NCBI GenBank assembly: GCA_963573305.1
Contig: OY754331.1
Location: 13,302,868-13,366,867 of the forward strand
Direction of reading: 5' to 3'
Length of the DNA stretch: 64,000 nucleotides
Source: Pyrrhosoma nymphula
Lineage: Eukaryota; Arthropoda; Insecta; Odonata; Coenagrionidae
The number at the start of each line of letters is the position of its first letter. Within the stretch, counting starts at the first letter, position 1. This document shows positions 10,560 through 24,385 of this stretch, one piece after another. A model generated the notes under the pieces. That model worked only from the letters and a program-made list of their open reading frames with translations. It had not been told where the DNA came from and made no database searches. The position numbers and the translations under genes were made by a program.

Positions 10560-13500
10560 GTCAAACAATCTTAGGAATGAATTACATATGGTTATGAGGT
10601 GCTTACTTCGTTTTCATAATGAGTATACCGTTCCTTACGCTACTCTGGATAATTTCAATCGTGGTTCTATTTACCTGGGTTCTTTCCTTGAGGTAAAATT
10701 TCATGCTGAAATTCAAACAAGCGTATTTGAAATAGTCTCGTTGCCAGTTTATGGATGGCAATATCTCTTCCTACCGGGATAATAATTAAATGTTTGCCAT
10801 GTTTGACTCTTTGTTGATAAGTATTAAGTTACAAATTATCACATTGTATTTCATGCAGTTTTTATATTTCGTGTTGACCGCAACTACATTTGCCGCTGAT
10901 ACAAGGTGGTTTATTTATTTATTTTCTTAACACTCTCCGGCTTAGACGTCCTGCTCACCTCAATAAAGCGATATCACATTGAATTCAGCAGTCTAGTAAA
11001 TAACCGAAAACAATCTTTAATGAAGAAAACTCGCATCATACGGGTGGCTAGAAAATCAATTTCTAGTGACTCTCGGAACGGATTGCATGGGTAAAATCGA
11101 GAAAATTCACCCTCGCATTCTATATCTTGATTAACCATTTGCCAAGATTCCTGGTTTGGAGGCACTCGTGTATATTTATGATTTAATAATTCTCTTCTGC
11201 CATTATTCTGGACCGTCAGTCTCCGTTCTGTGCAATCTTCTTATTACTGTCTGTTCATGTCGCTTCTTTCGTTTGCATCCATATTTTTGATGGACCAGAC
11301 TTAACGCGGGTTGAAGGCATTTTACCTTGAGATTTTTGTTAAAATTTAGTGAATTACATTTAACCAGTATTCGTAAAATCAATTTGGTGCTGAAAGACAT
11401 TCTCACGGGAGTGCTTACTGCTTACAGCATAAGGTATCGATTGTATAGTTAAAGCTCGAGAATTGGCAAGATAGAAACACACTGTTTACCGGAGTCTATT
11501 CCTAGATCAGTGAAGATTTTAATAACCAACTAAATCGGGTTAACAGTTAAAATCCATTAACACGATTATTAATATGAAAGCGTTTTATACAATTCATCGA
11601 ATTATCTAGGAAATGCTACTATTCTTAAGTGTTTCTGCTCGCATCAATGTATCACACGGCCAAAGCTTTCAAAGGGATATTAATTTAATAAGTGGAGCAC
11701 AGTGGTGTTCTTGTTGAGAAGCATGTACATAATCAAAAGAGTTTTGGAACGCCATAGATCATATGCCGCTAGTTTCCAAAATCTGAATTGGCTGTGGCTT
11801 GGCTCTGTGAGCTCCGAGTAACTGAATCTGTACCCCTTTAAATTCCACAGCTGTGCATTTGTTGGCGCGGTGAGATGATTATATTTGTTCAGGTTTGGAT
11901 GATCGTTAAATGTTTATTGATCCCTGTTACTGGTAGCTTTCGTTCAAAAGCGTCGTGTGCTGCATTCATTGTAAAGAGACCAGATATAAAATTAGTCTTG
12001 ATCATGTAATTGCCCTTTTTCATTCTTTTAGACACAAATATAACTGAGGACAATTACACCTGCATATCATTACGTATTCCTGGTTTTGATGTATCCGAAA
12101 GACGTTTCGACTACTGGTATTAGACATTTGAGGTAAGGTTTGAATATCCACGTAAGCTATAACATTGTTATAAACAGGTATTTTGGTCAATTAATGTAAG
12201 ATCTCAGTGAAGTGTTAATTTACTCAAGTTCAAATAATGATGGAGTGCATAAAAAACATCTCTGTTTCCTAGTAGTGAGTTTCTATGAATTCATTTTTAA
12301 AACAGTCTCCGTGCACTAGGCTCATAGTAAACTAGATCGCGTAACTCTGCCACTAAAATAATTACAAATGCTTAATACGAATTTATACGTATTGTGCCCA
12401 TTAATGCTTAGTTAATCTAGGATATTCTAGTAATATCTCAAAAAGGGATAGATGATAAGGTAATGTGAATGAAGGAAGGATTCTGAGTAATTCAGGGTTG
12501 GGTAAGGGTAAAAGTAGGGGATTCCCGCGGTGTCGCCTGCAGAAGACCGTATGTGGGTGTGGGGTAAGCGGTTGTATTTCAATTCCCATACTTAGAAACA
12601 TCGCCACTAAGCCCTTCGTCTGGAACGGTTGAAAGCCTGACAGGCTATTTCCGCAAACAAGATACCCAATTACACTTGGCTAAATCCCTCCGTACCGCTA
12701 ATATCCCGCTCTGCTCCCTTACCGCTCCATATTTGTGATAGAAACGCTGAAGCATTTGCTAGGGACATGATTGGTAATATAAATTCGGCAACACTGATTT
12801 GTTCTCGTAGTCAAGCTCACAGTTGAGGTCATTTTTATGCAACATAATTGTTTTTCTTGTTCGGACGGACGATTAAAGCATTTTATGAGCGATTTAAAGT
12901 TTTGGTGTGCGCTTTAGGTTTAAAATAGGTTTAAAACCTCCAAGTACGTATATCCAATTAACGAAGTACGAAGAATTTACATGGGGCCCTAAAACAAAAA
13001 GGCAAACATAATTAGCATTTAAGGCTCTTTAATAGGCAAGATACCTAAGCATAAAAAAGCACAAACAGATAAAACAGGCGTTTATATGCATCAATATTTA
13101 TAGGTTTGGTTATAACAACTTGCTTTTGTTTCGTCATAAAAGGGCAAAAATTTATTTCTATTTTCATATTTTTTTTCCTTTATAAGATAAAAATAGGCTT
13201 TTTGGACAAGGTATACAACTTATTTATAACCAATTAGAACTCGGAGACACCCAATCACATTTATGCGTAATTAGACAACAAATGATAAAATAAAGGGAAT
13301 ACCCATTGTATAATCCAATACAGGTACTTATTTTATAAAATGAAATGATATTTACTTTATTTTTAAATCCTTTGTGTGCATTAGTACTTTTTGAATTAAA
13401 ATCTATTAATATTTCAACATCATGAGTTATTCAAATGATTATTTTACGTGTGTTTCCTTGTCAAGGTTGTTCTGTAGTTCTACAAACAATTTGTTTCTAT

Positions 13501-15880
13501 TTGTCAGTACCTATTCTTATTTAAGCAACATTAGAACTCTATGAAGGTTTATATTTGCTTTAATTATGTTTATTAAATTCTATTCATGGGTATTATTATA
13601 ATATTTTAATGTAAAATTCACATATTAGGAATCGATATATTCCTAATTATTCAATACAGATGTGATGACTCTATCATTCTCAAATCGGAAGCAAGCTAAC
13701 TTCAGTGCTACCTCTCCTCTAACTTTGTGAATACAAATTGATCTCAGCATTTTTTCTAATAATATTCCATCTTAGATTATTGAACAACTTTTAATTTTCA
13801 TCATCGGTTCTCTCATTAATTCATCGTATTTATAATTCCAAGGATATTCAGGAAGTATTGCATTAATTGTATTCCCTGAATGTAATGAAAAAGTAATGTA
13901 TTAATCGTTTGATAAAAAGTTCCCTATTTTGTCGCTTATCGTGATATTGTTAGAGTATCGTAAATTGTACTTTATTAACTGCTGTACCGTAGTCCACAAC
14001 CGTGAGCTGAGCTGCCTTTTGTCTATTTGAACCAACGATTTTGTCCTAGGGTGATGTTAAGTTTTAGAATATATTTTCATAAGCGTTGATGGCGCAATAT
14101 TAGGAGCTACTCTCATGCTTTTTTAGAATATAAATATCTAATCACGGGATTCGTCACAAAGTAGTAGGGAAAACTTACCTATCAATGAGATATAGGGTCC
14201 TCACGTAGAGCATCAAACAATAGCAATTTCTCATGGCAGTAATACTCTATTCTTCAAACCATGGTACGGGTTTTTTCAGCTGTCACACAAGATTTTAATA
14301 TTAATTGGTGGCATTGATAGTTTTAGTTCATCATACCTTGAGCATGTAATGTAAAATGCGTGTAATAATCGATGGAAAATTTTGGCGATTTATCGATACC
14401 ACCCGAGAGCGATAGTATCTGTGACAAAAACTGCTCGCTTTTGTTTTTTATCAAGACTAACCATCACGTGGCATCATCATTTGATTTGAATTTCAATTTG
14501 AACGAAAACTTACTCGATGAATGCGTACACTAGAAAATTCGCTCTTTAAAACACTACACATCCAGTAATATGCACTTTCAAAACTTTCTTACATACTAAA
14601 TAGCTAGGTAATCGAATTAGAATTGCCGGAATTTTCTGGTCAACGGTTTATCTAAAAGATAATGATTTCTATGGTAAAAATTTGCAAATTTCTGTCACCA
14701 ACTTATTGATTATTTTTGATACACATTGATATATTATCCACTAGAAACCTCAATTTCCACCATTGTAATTTGTAATTCATGTATAATTTGATTTAAAACT
14801 TGCAATAAGAACATTCTTTAGGAAAATACATTCAGTCTGTACTGTTTCATAGAAAAAACTATGTATATTATACTGCGGAGCAGCAGAGCAGCGGAGCTCT
14901 AAAATAAGCGTCGCATGTGGATTTTTCCATTACAGTGGACAAGGAAATTTAAGCGGAAAGTAGCCGTGCAATCGATGGATTTGTTTCGTGATAGCCCAGT
15001 AGTGAAGTCGTTTTGAGGTTCATATGCGTGACTGGGTTATTGGCCTTTTTTATGCCATTTGTCTCATGTTTTTAAGGAAAACCGTCAATCTTGATTCCAC
15101 AGAGATTAGAAAAATTTAAAGCCAATAGTAGCTTTTCCTTTGAAAAATTACCGTTTTAGTCCTGTCGTGATGGAAAAGTTAAATGCTTATGCCATTTCCA
15201 GTTATTCCTGCCTTAGTGCTCTTTCTATGCTGAAGGGAAATACAAGTAATGCACTAAGATAAAACTTGCAATTCTAAAACGAGCTTATCTTTATATTTGT
15301 CAGGGCAAAATACATTTTATGCTTTAATTATCGTCTCATATTATAATCCGGTTTTAAATATTGGCGGTGATTTTACTAGATTTGTTTTAAACCTTTCGAT
15401 AATATAGTTTGCCTTATTTGCACCGAAGATTTCAAATATTTTAGTTTAGTTGTCAACAGCATGCACAACTATATCTGTTTAACTGAGATTGGTCATAAAT
15501 TTGCGTTATAATTTGGAAGAAAATTTCAAATAAAAAAATATATAGTTTTTCCTCCTTTTTGAAGTTTTTTGCGGATATAATCTTTGCTCTAAGAACAAAT
15601 CTGTTTAGCCCTTAGACGAAGACTTATTGTTTCCAAGATTACGCTATTATGTATGACCGGGAATGGCATCATAAATTATGGAGGGGAAAAGTGTTCATTC
15701 GCTAATTTGATCAAGTCATGTTCTTATTTTTCTTCGGGCCTAATATGAAATAAAATGAAAGATTCGATAAAAACAGCTTTAAAAGACTTTAATTAGTGCT
15801 CGGGCCGCATCTAGCTTCAGTTCCCGGGTCACCGCGGAAATCGTCCCTCATATTTCCTCGGCGTTATCCATTCAACCTCT
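10560..15880. other. unassigned AT-rich DNA
   Basis: No gene or recognisable element. Frames at 10588-10782, 10906-11094, 11203-11406 and 12401-12607 are short and unrecognised. A CGAAACGTC motif on the minus strand near 12110 recalls the foldback cores, but the rest of that core is not intact. 13000-15800 is especially AT-rich with almost no frames over 60 codons. Near 14875-14900 there is a short GGAGCAGCAGAGCAGCGGAG repeat. Confidence 0.5.
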
Positions 15881-15889
15881 CTCCCCTAT

Positions 15890-16390
15890 CCCGTCAACCA
15901 CTTGCGGCAACATCAATTCTCTCTTTTCCTTTATGCAGATTCACTTCCTTATCTCTTCCCCTCCATTAGCTTTTATCAATTCTCCCCCACCCTTCCCTCC
16001 CACCCATCTCTCACCCCCAGAACTCTCTCTCTGTCTCTCTCACCTCACGCACGCCCTTCCTCTCGTCTCCCCGCACCCTACTTTGTCCCTCCCCCAAACC
16101 CTAATACCCTAAACCCTCACCTCCCGGCTAACTTGGTCGTTTTTCAAACCCTTTTCTCTTTCTCGCCCACCCTCACTCTTCACATAATGCCATATCTCTC
16201 TCTCTCTCTTCTTCTCCCTTTATTCCCGTGCCTAAATACCCGAAGACCTTCCACCCTCCTTCCCTTCCCCATTCTCCATCTCCGATGCTCTCTACTCGAT
16301 CTCGCCTTCGTAGAAAACAGAACTACGCGTCCATTTCCCTTCCCCCCTTTGCATTTTTCATTTTCACGGCCATTGACTGGAGCACGAGGA
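15890..16390. repeat. pyrimidine-rich low-complexity tract
   Basis: About 500 bp are dominated by C and T on the plus strand, including CTCTCTCTGTCTCTCT-type runs near 16025 and 16195. The 165-codon frame at 15902-16399 is the longest plus-strand frame in the region, but its translation is serine-, proline- and leucine-rich repeats of the tract itself with no domain, so I do not call it a gene. Confidence 0.6.
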
Positions 16391-16688
16391 ACTAACTAAT
16401 ATCTTGGGTGCCATGTTGGAGGCTAATTGAAATAGTAGTAATGATATGAGGATGAGAATTGTGTTGGTGTCCTTATCAAGTATTCATCTCTTCTACGATA
16501 CACACATTGAATTGCCACAAGTGCGGAGTGTGGATATGAAATGACAGATTTTATTAACGTGGTTTCTTGATAACTATGCATCATTTCATTACACTACTCC
16601 GAGACAAATTCATTACTTAAAAGCGGTAATTGGTGTCTATAACGTCCTATAAAATCCATTACGGATAAATTGCAACATGAATGAAATA

Positions 16689-16770
16689 CGCCTGGGTAGC
16701 GTAGCGCTCTACGCATTGACCCGGCAAGGCAAAGGTCCGTGGTTCTATTTCCGCTGAAGGCCGTTTTTTT
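16689..16770 (+). repeat. tRNA-like unit with pol III boxes and T-run
   Basis: An A-box-like TAGCGTAGCGC (16697 on) is followed 44 bp later by a B-box-like GGTTCTATTTCC (16741-16752) and by CCG plus a run of seven T (16764-16770), which would terminate RNA polymerase III. A 4-bp D stem (GCGT/ACGC) and GCCT/AGGC ends can pair, but the anticodon arm is irregular and the B box has lost the GA of GGTTCGA. I read it as a tRNA pseudogene or a tRNA-derived SINE head rather than a working tRNA. Confidence 0.45.
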
Positions 16771-16799
16771 CCTGTTATCTCATTGCCATAATTGCGGCA

Positions 16800-17890
16800 G
16801 GCATGAATATCCTCATTCAAATAAGTCTACGTAATAATTAAAATATCATGTTTATAACGCTCAACTGACGTTTTACTTTGTCGTTTAATGCAGACTTTCA
16901 TAGAATAATTCATGCATATTTTGATGTATTTTTATAAAATAAAGTAATAACATTATTCTGATTGAAAAAATGTTGTCTAGAAGTGGAAAAAGCGTGCAGT
17001 GAATAATTGATTTTCTATTTCTTATTTGCAGGTGAGCTTTGTTTCTACTCATGCAGTCCTTGGATTAGAACGTTAAGGTACTGTTATTGTATTTATATTT
17101 TGAAGCATTCTAACCTCCAAAGAGTTTGGTTTCATCGATTGCCTGAGGTTTTGCAGTGCACAGAAAATTTAACTAGTGATAGATTCGCACTGGGAGAACG
17201 GTGAAACAGAAGCTGGGAACAGTTAATTTATTCGCGCTGGGATCATATCGAAGATTAGACAAATGCTGATGTTTTCCAGTAAAAAGCCAAAGTGGTTAAC
17301 TGCATTGCGGGACTGCATACCTTGATTGTCAGACACCAAATATGGTGTTTTTAGGCTATGGTTATATTCAGTTTCATATTCATGTCTCTATGCGATGAAT
17401 ACTTGGTAATAGGGTGACACATGCTTTATGTTTGTGCAACATTTTATACCTGATTTAAATCGTTTTGAGACTTGGCTCGAAGCATTGTGAACCCAAGAGA
17501 GGAAAGTGAGATGCCACTTATAGTTAAATGTATTAAATTACTTGATAACTGAACTTTACAATTCAATACAAAATTACCCATCGATAAGGATGCATAAACA
17601 GTTAGTAACGATTTGGCAGAGGGGTGAACTTGGCGGCCGCTTGTTTTCGACCGGATTTCAGCTTCACTATCCAAAGCATCTCAAATCTAATGTCTCCAAG
17701 TTCTTTATTCTCCCGTGTGTATAATGTTGCCCTACACTAACTCATGTCAAGACAATATTTCGAATGCATGTTGATTCATAGTTTAATAAAATTGTGTACT
17801 GCGATGCAAGTACAATGCTCTGTTCTATACTCGTCTTACAAGCAAAAAAAGTATCTAATTTTATCAATATTTCATACTTCAAAACGCTCA
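16800..17890. other. unassigned DNA
   Basis: Frames at 17007-17204, 17444-17674, 17542-17724 and the pair around 17742-17985 are short, overlap on opposite strands and show no motif; the last pair is partly the foldback arm that starts at 17898. Nothing else is recognised. Confidence 0.5.
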
Positions 17891-17897
17891 AAGTGAG

Positions 17898-18080
17898 TAT
17901 CAACAGAATCAATACAAACTTTGTCAATTTTAAAATGGATTTTATTCAATACCGGTTTCATCGCATAAGCGACATATTCAGGTGAACATCACCTGAAGAT
18001 GTCGCTTATGCGATGAAACCGGTCGTATTCAATAAAATCCATTGTAAAATTTACAAAGTTTGTATGGATTCTGTCAATAT
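17898..18080. repeat. foldback repeat B with hammerhead-like core
   Basis: Inverted arms of about 87-91 bp (17898-17984 and 17990-18080) surround a 5-bp centre. The right arm reads CTGAAGA (17993-17999), hairpin GTCGC-TTAT-GCGAT, GAAA (18015-18018), CC, GG and TC (to 18024), then GTATTCAATAAAATCC. The left arm keeps the same hairpin on the minus strand but has CTGAATA for the heptamer and lacks the TCG after GG, so it would be inactive. Outside this the arms continue as near-matching inverted sequence (ACAAAGTTTGTAT and GATTCTGT). No protein is encoded. Confidence 0.78.
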
Positions 18081-18084
18081 GGAA

Positions 18085-21000
18085 TTTTACAAAGTAACGC
18101 CTGAGAATATCGAGTTCATCAAAGTGGGTATCCATACGTTTAATTTATCCACAATAACTCGTATATAAGGCATGTATTTGAAGAGGAAACCGGAAAAGCT
18201 TATTTTTCCACCAGTTTTAGCAATTTATACATGTGTGGATATATAAATGAAAGGGTAAATGTAAAGCGGCAATATCATATATTTAGCAAGTGACAACTGA
18301 AATGTTCAAATTTTAATAAAATAGAATACAGGGATATGATTAAATTTGGTCACCCATTACAACTAATTACCAAAATAGTTAAATCAGTACCAAATTCTTT
18401 AACGAGAATACTTTGCTATTACCTCCGAGAAAATAAATTCAATCAATCTCAATCAAAAACGATAAAATTACACCTTTCTTATAAAAAAATGAGAAAAATT
18501 TAAACGTCAACACATCCTATAAAGTTGCCGTTTCCTACAATTCTATATATTTCAAACATATTACTGTTTGATTCATTATCTATTATGGTATATTCTGTCA
18601 CATTATGGGCTCAAGTTAAGTTGTAGATTACTAGGAAATCCGTCTGTCAAACTATAAAAAATACTAATAATAGTGAAATACTAAATGATTTAATTTTGAA
18701 TGTTACTTATACCTACACGCAATATTGTGTTACTCATATACTCCACTACTGATTTACGTTTTCTGGCTCCAATATAATTAATCAAAGCAAAAAGGACTTT
18801 ATCGTGTGATGCCAGTAATTTATGATGCGATGGAAAATGAAATATTGGCATATTTATGTGCAAGAGAGGTAATTAGCAGTAGTGCTGGAAATCATTAAAG
18901 CATCTCCGCTTTAATAACATCATTAGAGAATAACTTGGTTGTCATATGTGAGCGCAGAGGGAAGGATTTCTCCTTAAAGAATCACTTTCCTACAACGCGT
19001 CCTGACATTTGCTCCCTCACTCTACGTGGACGTTCGTTGTGGCAGAGCCTCCTCTCGCTTCCTCCAAGCCTCTTCCACAGCAGGTCGTTGGAGATCCTCT
19101 TTCCTCTCAAACATAAGCGCACGGATACAAACCACGTAATAATAAATAAGGATTTCCCTAAAGCCTCGCTAAAAGGGTGCATGCCAACAGGAGTTCTGCC
19201 TGAATTACCAAAGTTTCTCTAGCACCACCTCCAATACAGGGTGGATGAGATTCGTTTTAAATTTTTACTCCCCTTGAAGTTCCCGGAGCTTAAATTACGT
19301 AAGCTAGCGGAGGTAATGAACATGTCCCCACTATCATCCTTACGCCTGTTTCATCCTCTCTGTGATTTTAACTCATTGCTAACCCAAGCGATTGCCACTT
19401 TTACACCTTAGTGCATATAAGCCTAGATTCATTTGAGTTTTGCTCCTGAAATATCAAAAAAATACTTTTCAGGCATATTTGAAAACTCTGGAAGAAAATT
19501 ATCCAACATATATGCTACTTTAATGAAATTAATATAAATTTTGTTATATTTCATTAAGTTCAATTTTGACTTACTTGTTTTTTTTAAAATACGAATTCGA
19601 AAAAACGATATGTTATCAATATGTACAGCATTCATGCAAAAAACATAATTTTTGTTAGTTCATAAATCCCAACATTTTAAAATAAATATCAATGCATATG
19701 GTTCATGAAGTCGAGGATATTGTATATGTATTAACAAATTATGGTAAAATTAAGCAATCTGCAATAATAAATTCATTGTACTCCACAGTAACTGAGAACG
19801 CATTTATTTTATACACATGGGAGGTGAAAAATAATGATTTTGTATTTGAAATAATAAAGTCTGTCTCTTTAAAATAATAGTAATTTTCCTAAATAGACTT
19901 GTCAACTTTTCCTATCCAACGATTATAATTATCTTTTTCAAACTAATTAAATGACAGCGTGGTCATACTGCACATTAAAACCAGTTTTTTGCAGTGCTTG
20001 GGCTTCAGAGCTTGTGCGTCATCTTCAGCTGCCTAAAAAAGTTTAGTGTTTATGTTAATTGCATATTATTTTTCATCATATTGTTCCACCACAACTTATC
20101 TTATGAAGCTGATTCCTTCGCCTTCAGTAGGTTTGTGAAGACACTCTGTTCCAATATAATTTTTTGATGAATCTCATTCACCATTTGCTACATATACCTA
20201 CTCTTTACTCACCCGCATTCAGTTTTTACCGCAATTTTAAACCTGTTCAAAGCATGGACGTGGAAATGTTTAAAATTGCGTTTCTGATCAAAATGATACA
20301 TAAAAGTATTCCAGTTAATCGGATGTTGAGGGAAAGCAAACTTTACTATTGTAGATGGTTAAGTTATCAATTTTTATCTAAAATGATTGCATAAAAATTT
20401 TTGTCCATGAGTGAAGAATTTATAAACGATCTCATCGAAAATAATTTCTTTGATGAAAAAACTGAAACCGTCTAATTAAACTAATAGTACGAACAAATAC
20501 ACTGACGTAAAAATAGAAGCTAAAGTTTTTGAACCAACTAACCTCTGCTAACAACAACTACTAATTTACCTTTTATCTTTCTCATTTTACCGCTGAAGGT
20601 TTTTTATTTTTTATAGACTAAATTTGCCGTTTCATCAGAAAATCTTTTTGAAACTTATGTTGACTTATCATTGATATATACGTAATTTTACAATTTTATT
20701 CTTAAATAGCTTTAAAGTGATCTTTAACCTTAGGGAGGTGTGGTAACACTTTTGTTAATTAAATTCGTTTTGTAAAATCGTATCATCCCATCAAAAGCAG
20801 AATACCTTTAATAATTAATTTTCACATTAATGTCAATTGCCTATTTAAGACCTCCGAGACCCCTAAACATTATTTTCAATTCCAGTAAAATAAATTATAA
20901 TTTTTAATCTCGTAATTACTCTTCTATCAACCACGAATAGCTAATTTGTCATCATATCACCGAGAGGTCCTCTCGCTGTTCTGGAATCGTCTTTCTCGTT

Positions 21001-22980
21001 TTCTGGCTCACGCCATTTTCTTCTCTCCATCCACTCATCATTTGCATTCGCACGATGGGATATTCTTTGAGACGCGTGAATAATCGTTTAGCCTTTACAT
21101 TGCGTAAGCAATATACTCTCGAAACTCCTCCAAATATATCTTCAGAATGTCGTTGTTTTCCTTTTATCATCTTTCTAACAATCCACCCCTCATCCGTTAC
21201 AAATCTTTGGTATTGCTCTCTTAAGTTTATTCTCTCTCTGTCTTAATTTGATCCAAATATATTAAGGATTCGATCTCACCCTCTTTTGCCACCTTTTCAG
21301 AGCTTTCCAGTCCGTGCTGTTTGTCCCTGGGATTCCATCTATATATCTCGCATCGTCGCATCCCTCTCTTCTTCATAAGCTACTCCTCTCTCTCTCTGAT
21401 TTCTTGCGCGTTAATTTTCATCGCATCATTCCTCCTATTTGGCCCTAAAAGTTCATTTGCCTTCCCACTCTTGACATTCCACTCTTTGAATACCCAAGGC
21501 ACATTAAACCTTTCTTTGATTTTAATTAAATTGTGACGTTACATTTCTTTTGCATTTATAAAAAGCTGGGTTGTTAATCATAACATTTTTGCAGGGATGC
21601 AGAAATCAATAAATTATATTTTAAGATAAAATATTAATGGAAGATTATTTCAATCCCTTTTATGAATCTACCACGTTTTTATGTTAAACTTTTTTGAGGG
21701 CCTTTCTTAAACTCATATTTCAAAATGAAGAATATTGCTCCCTAGAAAATTCAAATTCCAAGTTCTTTCCCAAAGCTCAATTTTCTAGTCTTTGTGAGCA
21801 CATAATCTTGCGTATTTGTATACCTATTACAACTAATTTTTATTTGAAATAAAATTTGTCGGTTATCATTTCCGGCTCATCATTTTAATTTTTGGATACA
21901 GCATTTTTCCGCAGTTTTCAGTTGTCATTACTTACCTTCACCTACATCCTTCTATACCAATGAAGGGCAGGGTTTTAGTCATATAACAGTTACGTTTTCC
22001 GGCAAAAGGTTAACTGGATCATGAATCGGCATTCGACAGTAAGTGAGTGTTTCACTTTTGCACTCTACTCAGTTGAATTGACGCTATAACTGTGACCACG
22101 AGGAATTTGAATATTTGCATGATACACATGAAATCGATTTTTTCTCGCTATTTCGTAAAATGAATTTTTTAAAGTGTTCTCGAAATTTTAAAAATGCCGT
22201 ACTTACTACGATTTATTGAACACAACTGACCCAGTGACGCGTTTTATTAATAATAACATTTGATGATTTGAACTGACTCAAGAATCTCAATTAGTTAAAC
22301 ATGGCTTTTTCAGGCATTAACCCACAATTTGAAAGACTTTGGTAAAGGACACTCGTAGGTAACAGCTTTGAAGTTCGTGCATGTTATTCGATTATCTGTG
22401 GTAACCCAAGTGGGCTTTAAAACTTATGTCACGGTCGTCATCCGGCGGATATAGTCCGGTGTAGAGTACAACCAGTGAATGGTGCAATAAGAGTGAACTA
22501 CTTGGTGAACTGAATTTCTAGAACTCACTCAATTCCCATCGATCCTTGTTTTACCGGAAGGTAACAGTTTATCGTAAGGCCTTAGTCACTGCAGTCAAGC
22601 CTTCGTACCTCTTTTTGTGCCTGTTTGGCTTTAAGTATAGCACATCAAAAAAGCCTTGTTAGCGATTCGATATTTTCACCAGCGGACTTATTGTACTCCT
22701 CCGCACATCAAAATCCCCCGCTTACTCACCCTGGTGCACACTCGTTCACATCACACAACTCCTGTTCTCCCCAAATGGGATCTTCCCTCCGTCACTCAGT
22801 CCCAATCCATCATGTCCTCAACCTGGATTTCCTGGACTGGCAAGTGATATTTAGAATATGTTACCGAGTTACGAGATACATTTAACGAGTGTAAGGCAAT
22901 GAAACGTATTTAAAATGTTATATATTACAAATGGTGCTTATTCATGTAAGATACAAAACTCTAATTGGTATTATCGAGGT
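18085..22980. other. unassigned AT-rich DNA with pyrimidine-rich patches
   Basis: No gene supported. Short frames (for example 18935-19222, 20164-20394, 20952-21170, 21321-21536, 22625-22885) have no recognisable domain. 21180-21460 is moderately pyrimidine-rich. Near 20000-20035 the minus strand has CTGAAGATGACGC, the start of a foldback-like core, but the following GAAAC and GTC are not intact. Confidence 0.45.
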
Positions 22981-22989
22981 TGGATACAG

Positions 22990-23065
22990 AAATTTGATGC
23001 AAACTGAGGGCCTAAGATTGATTGTGGGGGTTAAAAGAGAGGTATGACATTTATAAATGAAGTTG
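22990..23065 (+). repeat. dispersed repeat, copy 1
   Basis: About 70 bp, with GATGCAAACTGAGGGCC followed by a GGTTAAAAGAGAGGTA stretch, match 25030-25100 (GATGCAGGTTGAGGGCC, then GGTTAAATAGAGGTA) in the same orientation with visible divergence. No coding potential is evident, and the family is unknown to me. Confidence 0.45.
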
Positions 23066-23069
23066 TAGT

Positions 23070-24290
23070 AAATACAGGGCTATATTAGTCCAGTAGAGCG
23101 ATTGAGCAGTTGTTTCGAATTTGGTTTTTCCTGTTGAATTTCCACGGGTACCGTATCCTAGCAAAATTCTAAATTTTACATTTTTTGTTGTTTGACGCTA
23201 ATATTTCTAAATATCCATGTATGATTAGGAAAACGAAGTACCTTCTTTTTTCTAACCATTGTCATATTATTTTTCTCTCATCCTTTATCCAGGATCTTTC
23301 TGTCACAAACACAGTCTCTCATACTCGCCAGCTCGACCTCCTAGCAACGAGGATATGTATGATTTCCATCCAGCCAGAAAACACGTATTTCACATTCTCC
23401 CGCAGCCTCTCTTTCCCCCCCTCGCACTATCTCGCCTGGGGAAGGAACGTTGACGACTCGTGCTCCGTCGATTGATATGTGATGGGGATTTTTGATGCCG
23501 CTCAAGGGGGCTTAGGGCGTGCTGCTTGATTTAAAGCTGATGGACGGAGTCAGATCGCGTTCTCCAGACTCAGAGACGTTGTTAGCCTAGATATGTGACT
23601 TGTCAGCGGGAATAAAAATAAACACCACGAGTGGTTCGGAAAGCTCTGGTTTCTCAAGTACTTAACTAAGCGTACATCAGACCTTCTTTTGATAACACTT
23701 GTGGGTGATGGAGCGGTATTTCCTTTGCGTAACTATTGTGTACCCTATTTTCCCTTTATGTAATTTAGATGTCGACTTCAACTTTATAACACGAGATCCT
23801 CACTTGCAATTAGTCTAACTTAGCATGCGTAAGAACCATGGATAAGTGTTCAAAGATACGCCGTATATGATGAATACGTTTATCATCACCATGCATCTGT
23901 TGCCTGCAATGAATTAATTGAACCAATGGAAAAAAATAGGCTCACTTTTCTGATTTCTATTTTAACATTTTGCGGCATTTTACAATATCACCAACTACTT
24001 ATTACTACATTAATTATTTGGAATATAAAACGAAGAACTCTGTACATTCTCTCGCGCGAGGGTTTTATTTCTTATATTATTTGAGAATTACTAACTATAG
24101 TAATAGTATTTTTTTGAAAGCACACAGGCATACATCAAAAGACGTTTGTCAAGTTTTTTAATCGTTATATAAAACTCGTAATTCACATAAATCCCATGTT
24201 GTGGCCGGAGGTGCTACTTCTGTAGCGAGATAACGAATGCAGGTTTTAACAGAGGCGTAGTCGGTTTTATCTATTTGTCGCTATAGACGA
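23070..24290. other. unassigned DNA
   Basis: Nothing recognisable. Frames at 23185-23475 and 23970-24161 are short and without motif. Confidence 0.45.
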
Positions 24291-24299
24291 TAAAGAAGA

Positions 24300-24385
24300 A
24301 GCACACATATCCGGGAATTGAACCGTCAACCACCTGATTACCTGGAGAGGACATAATCTCTCCAGACTGGATGGCTAACGAATGT
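24300..24385 (-). repeat. tRNA-like sequence (possible SINE head)
   Basis: On the minus strand, TAGCCATCCAG (24377-24367) resembles a pol III A box and GGTTCAATTCCCGG (24324-24311) is a good B box about 43 bp downstream, normal spacing for a tRNA-type promoter. Cloverleaf stems are not convincing. A degraded tRNA or SINE head fits best. Confidence 0.35.

Noticed and set aside
12089..12140. Minus-strand CGAAACGTC resembling a foldback core
   Set aside because: The CTGANGA heptamer is not recognisable (CTAATAC) and no inverted arm was found; at best a remnant.
15902..16399. 165-codon plus-strand frame
   Set aside because: Translation of a CT-rich low-complexity tract; no domain or splice signals.
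19990..20050. Minus-strand CTGAAGATGACGC resembling a hammerhead start
   Set aside because: The GAAA and UC parts are degraded and the intervening sequence does not form a convincing hairpin.
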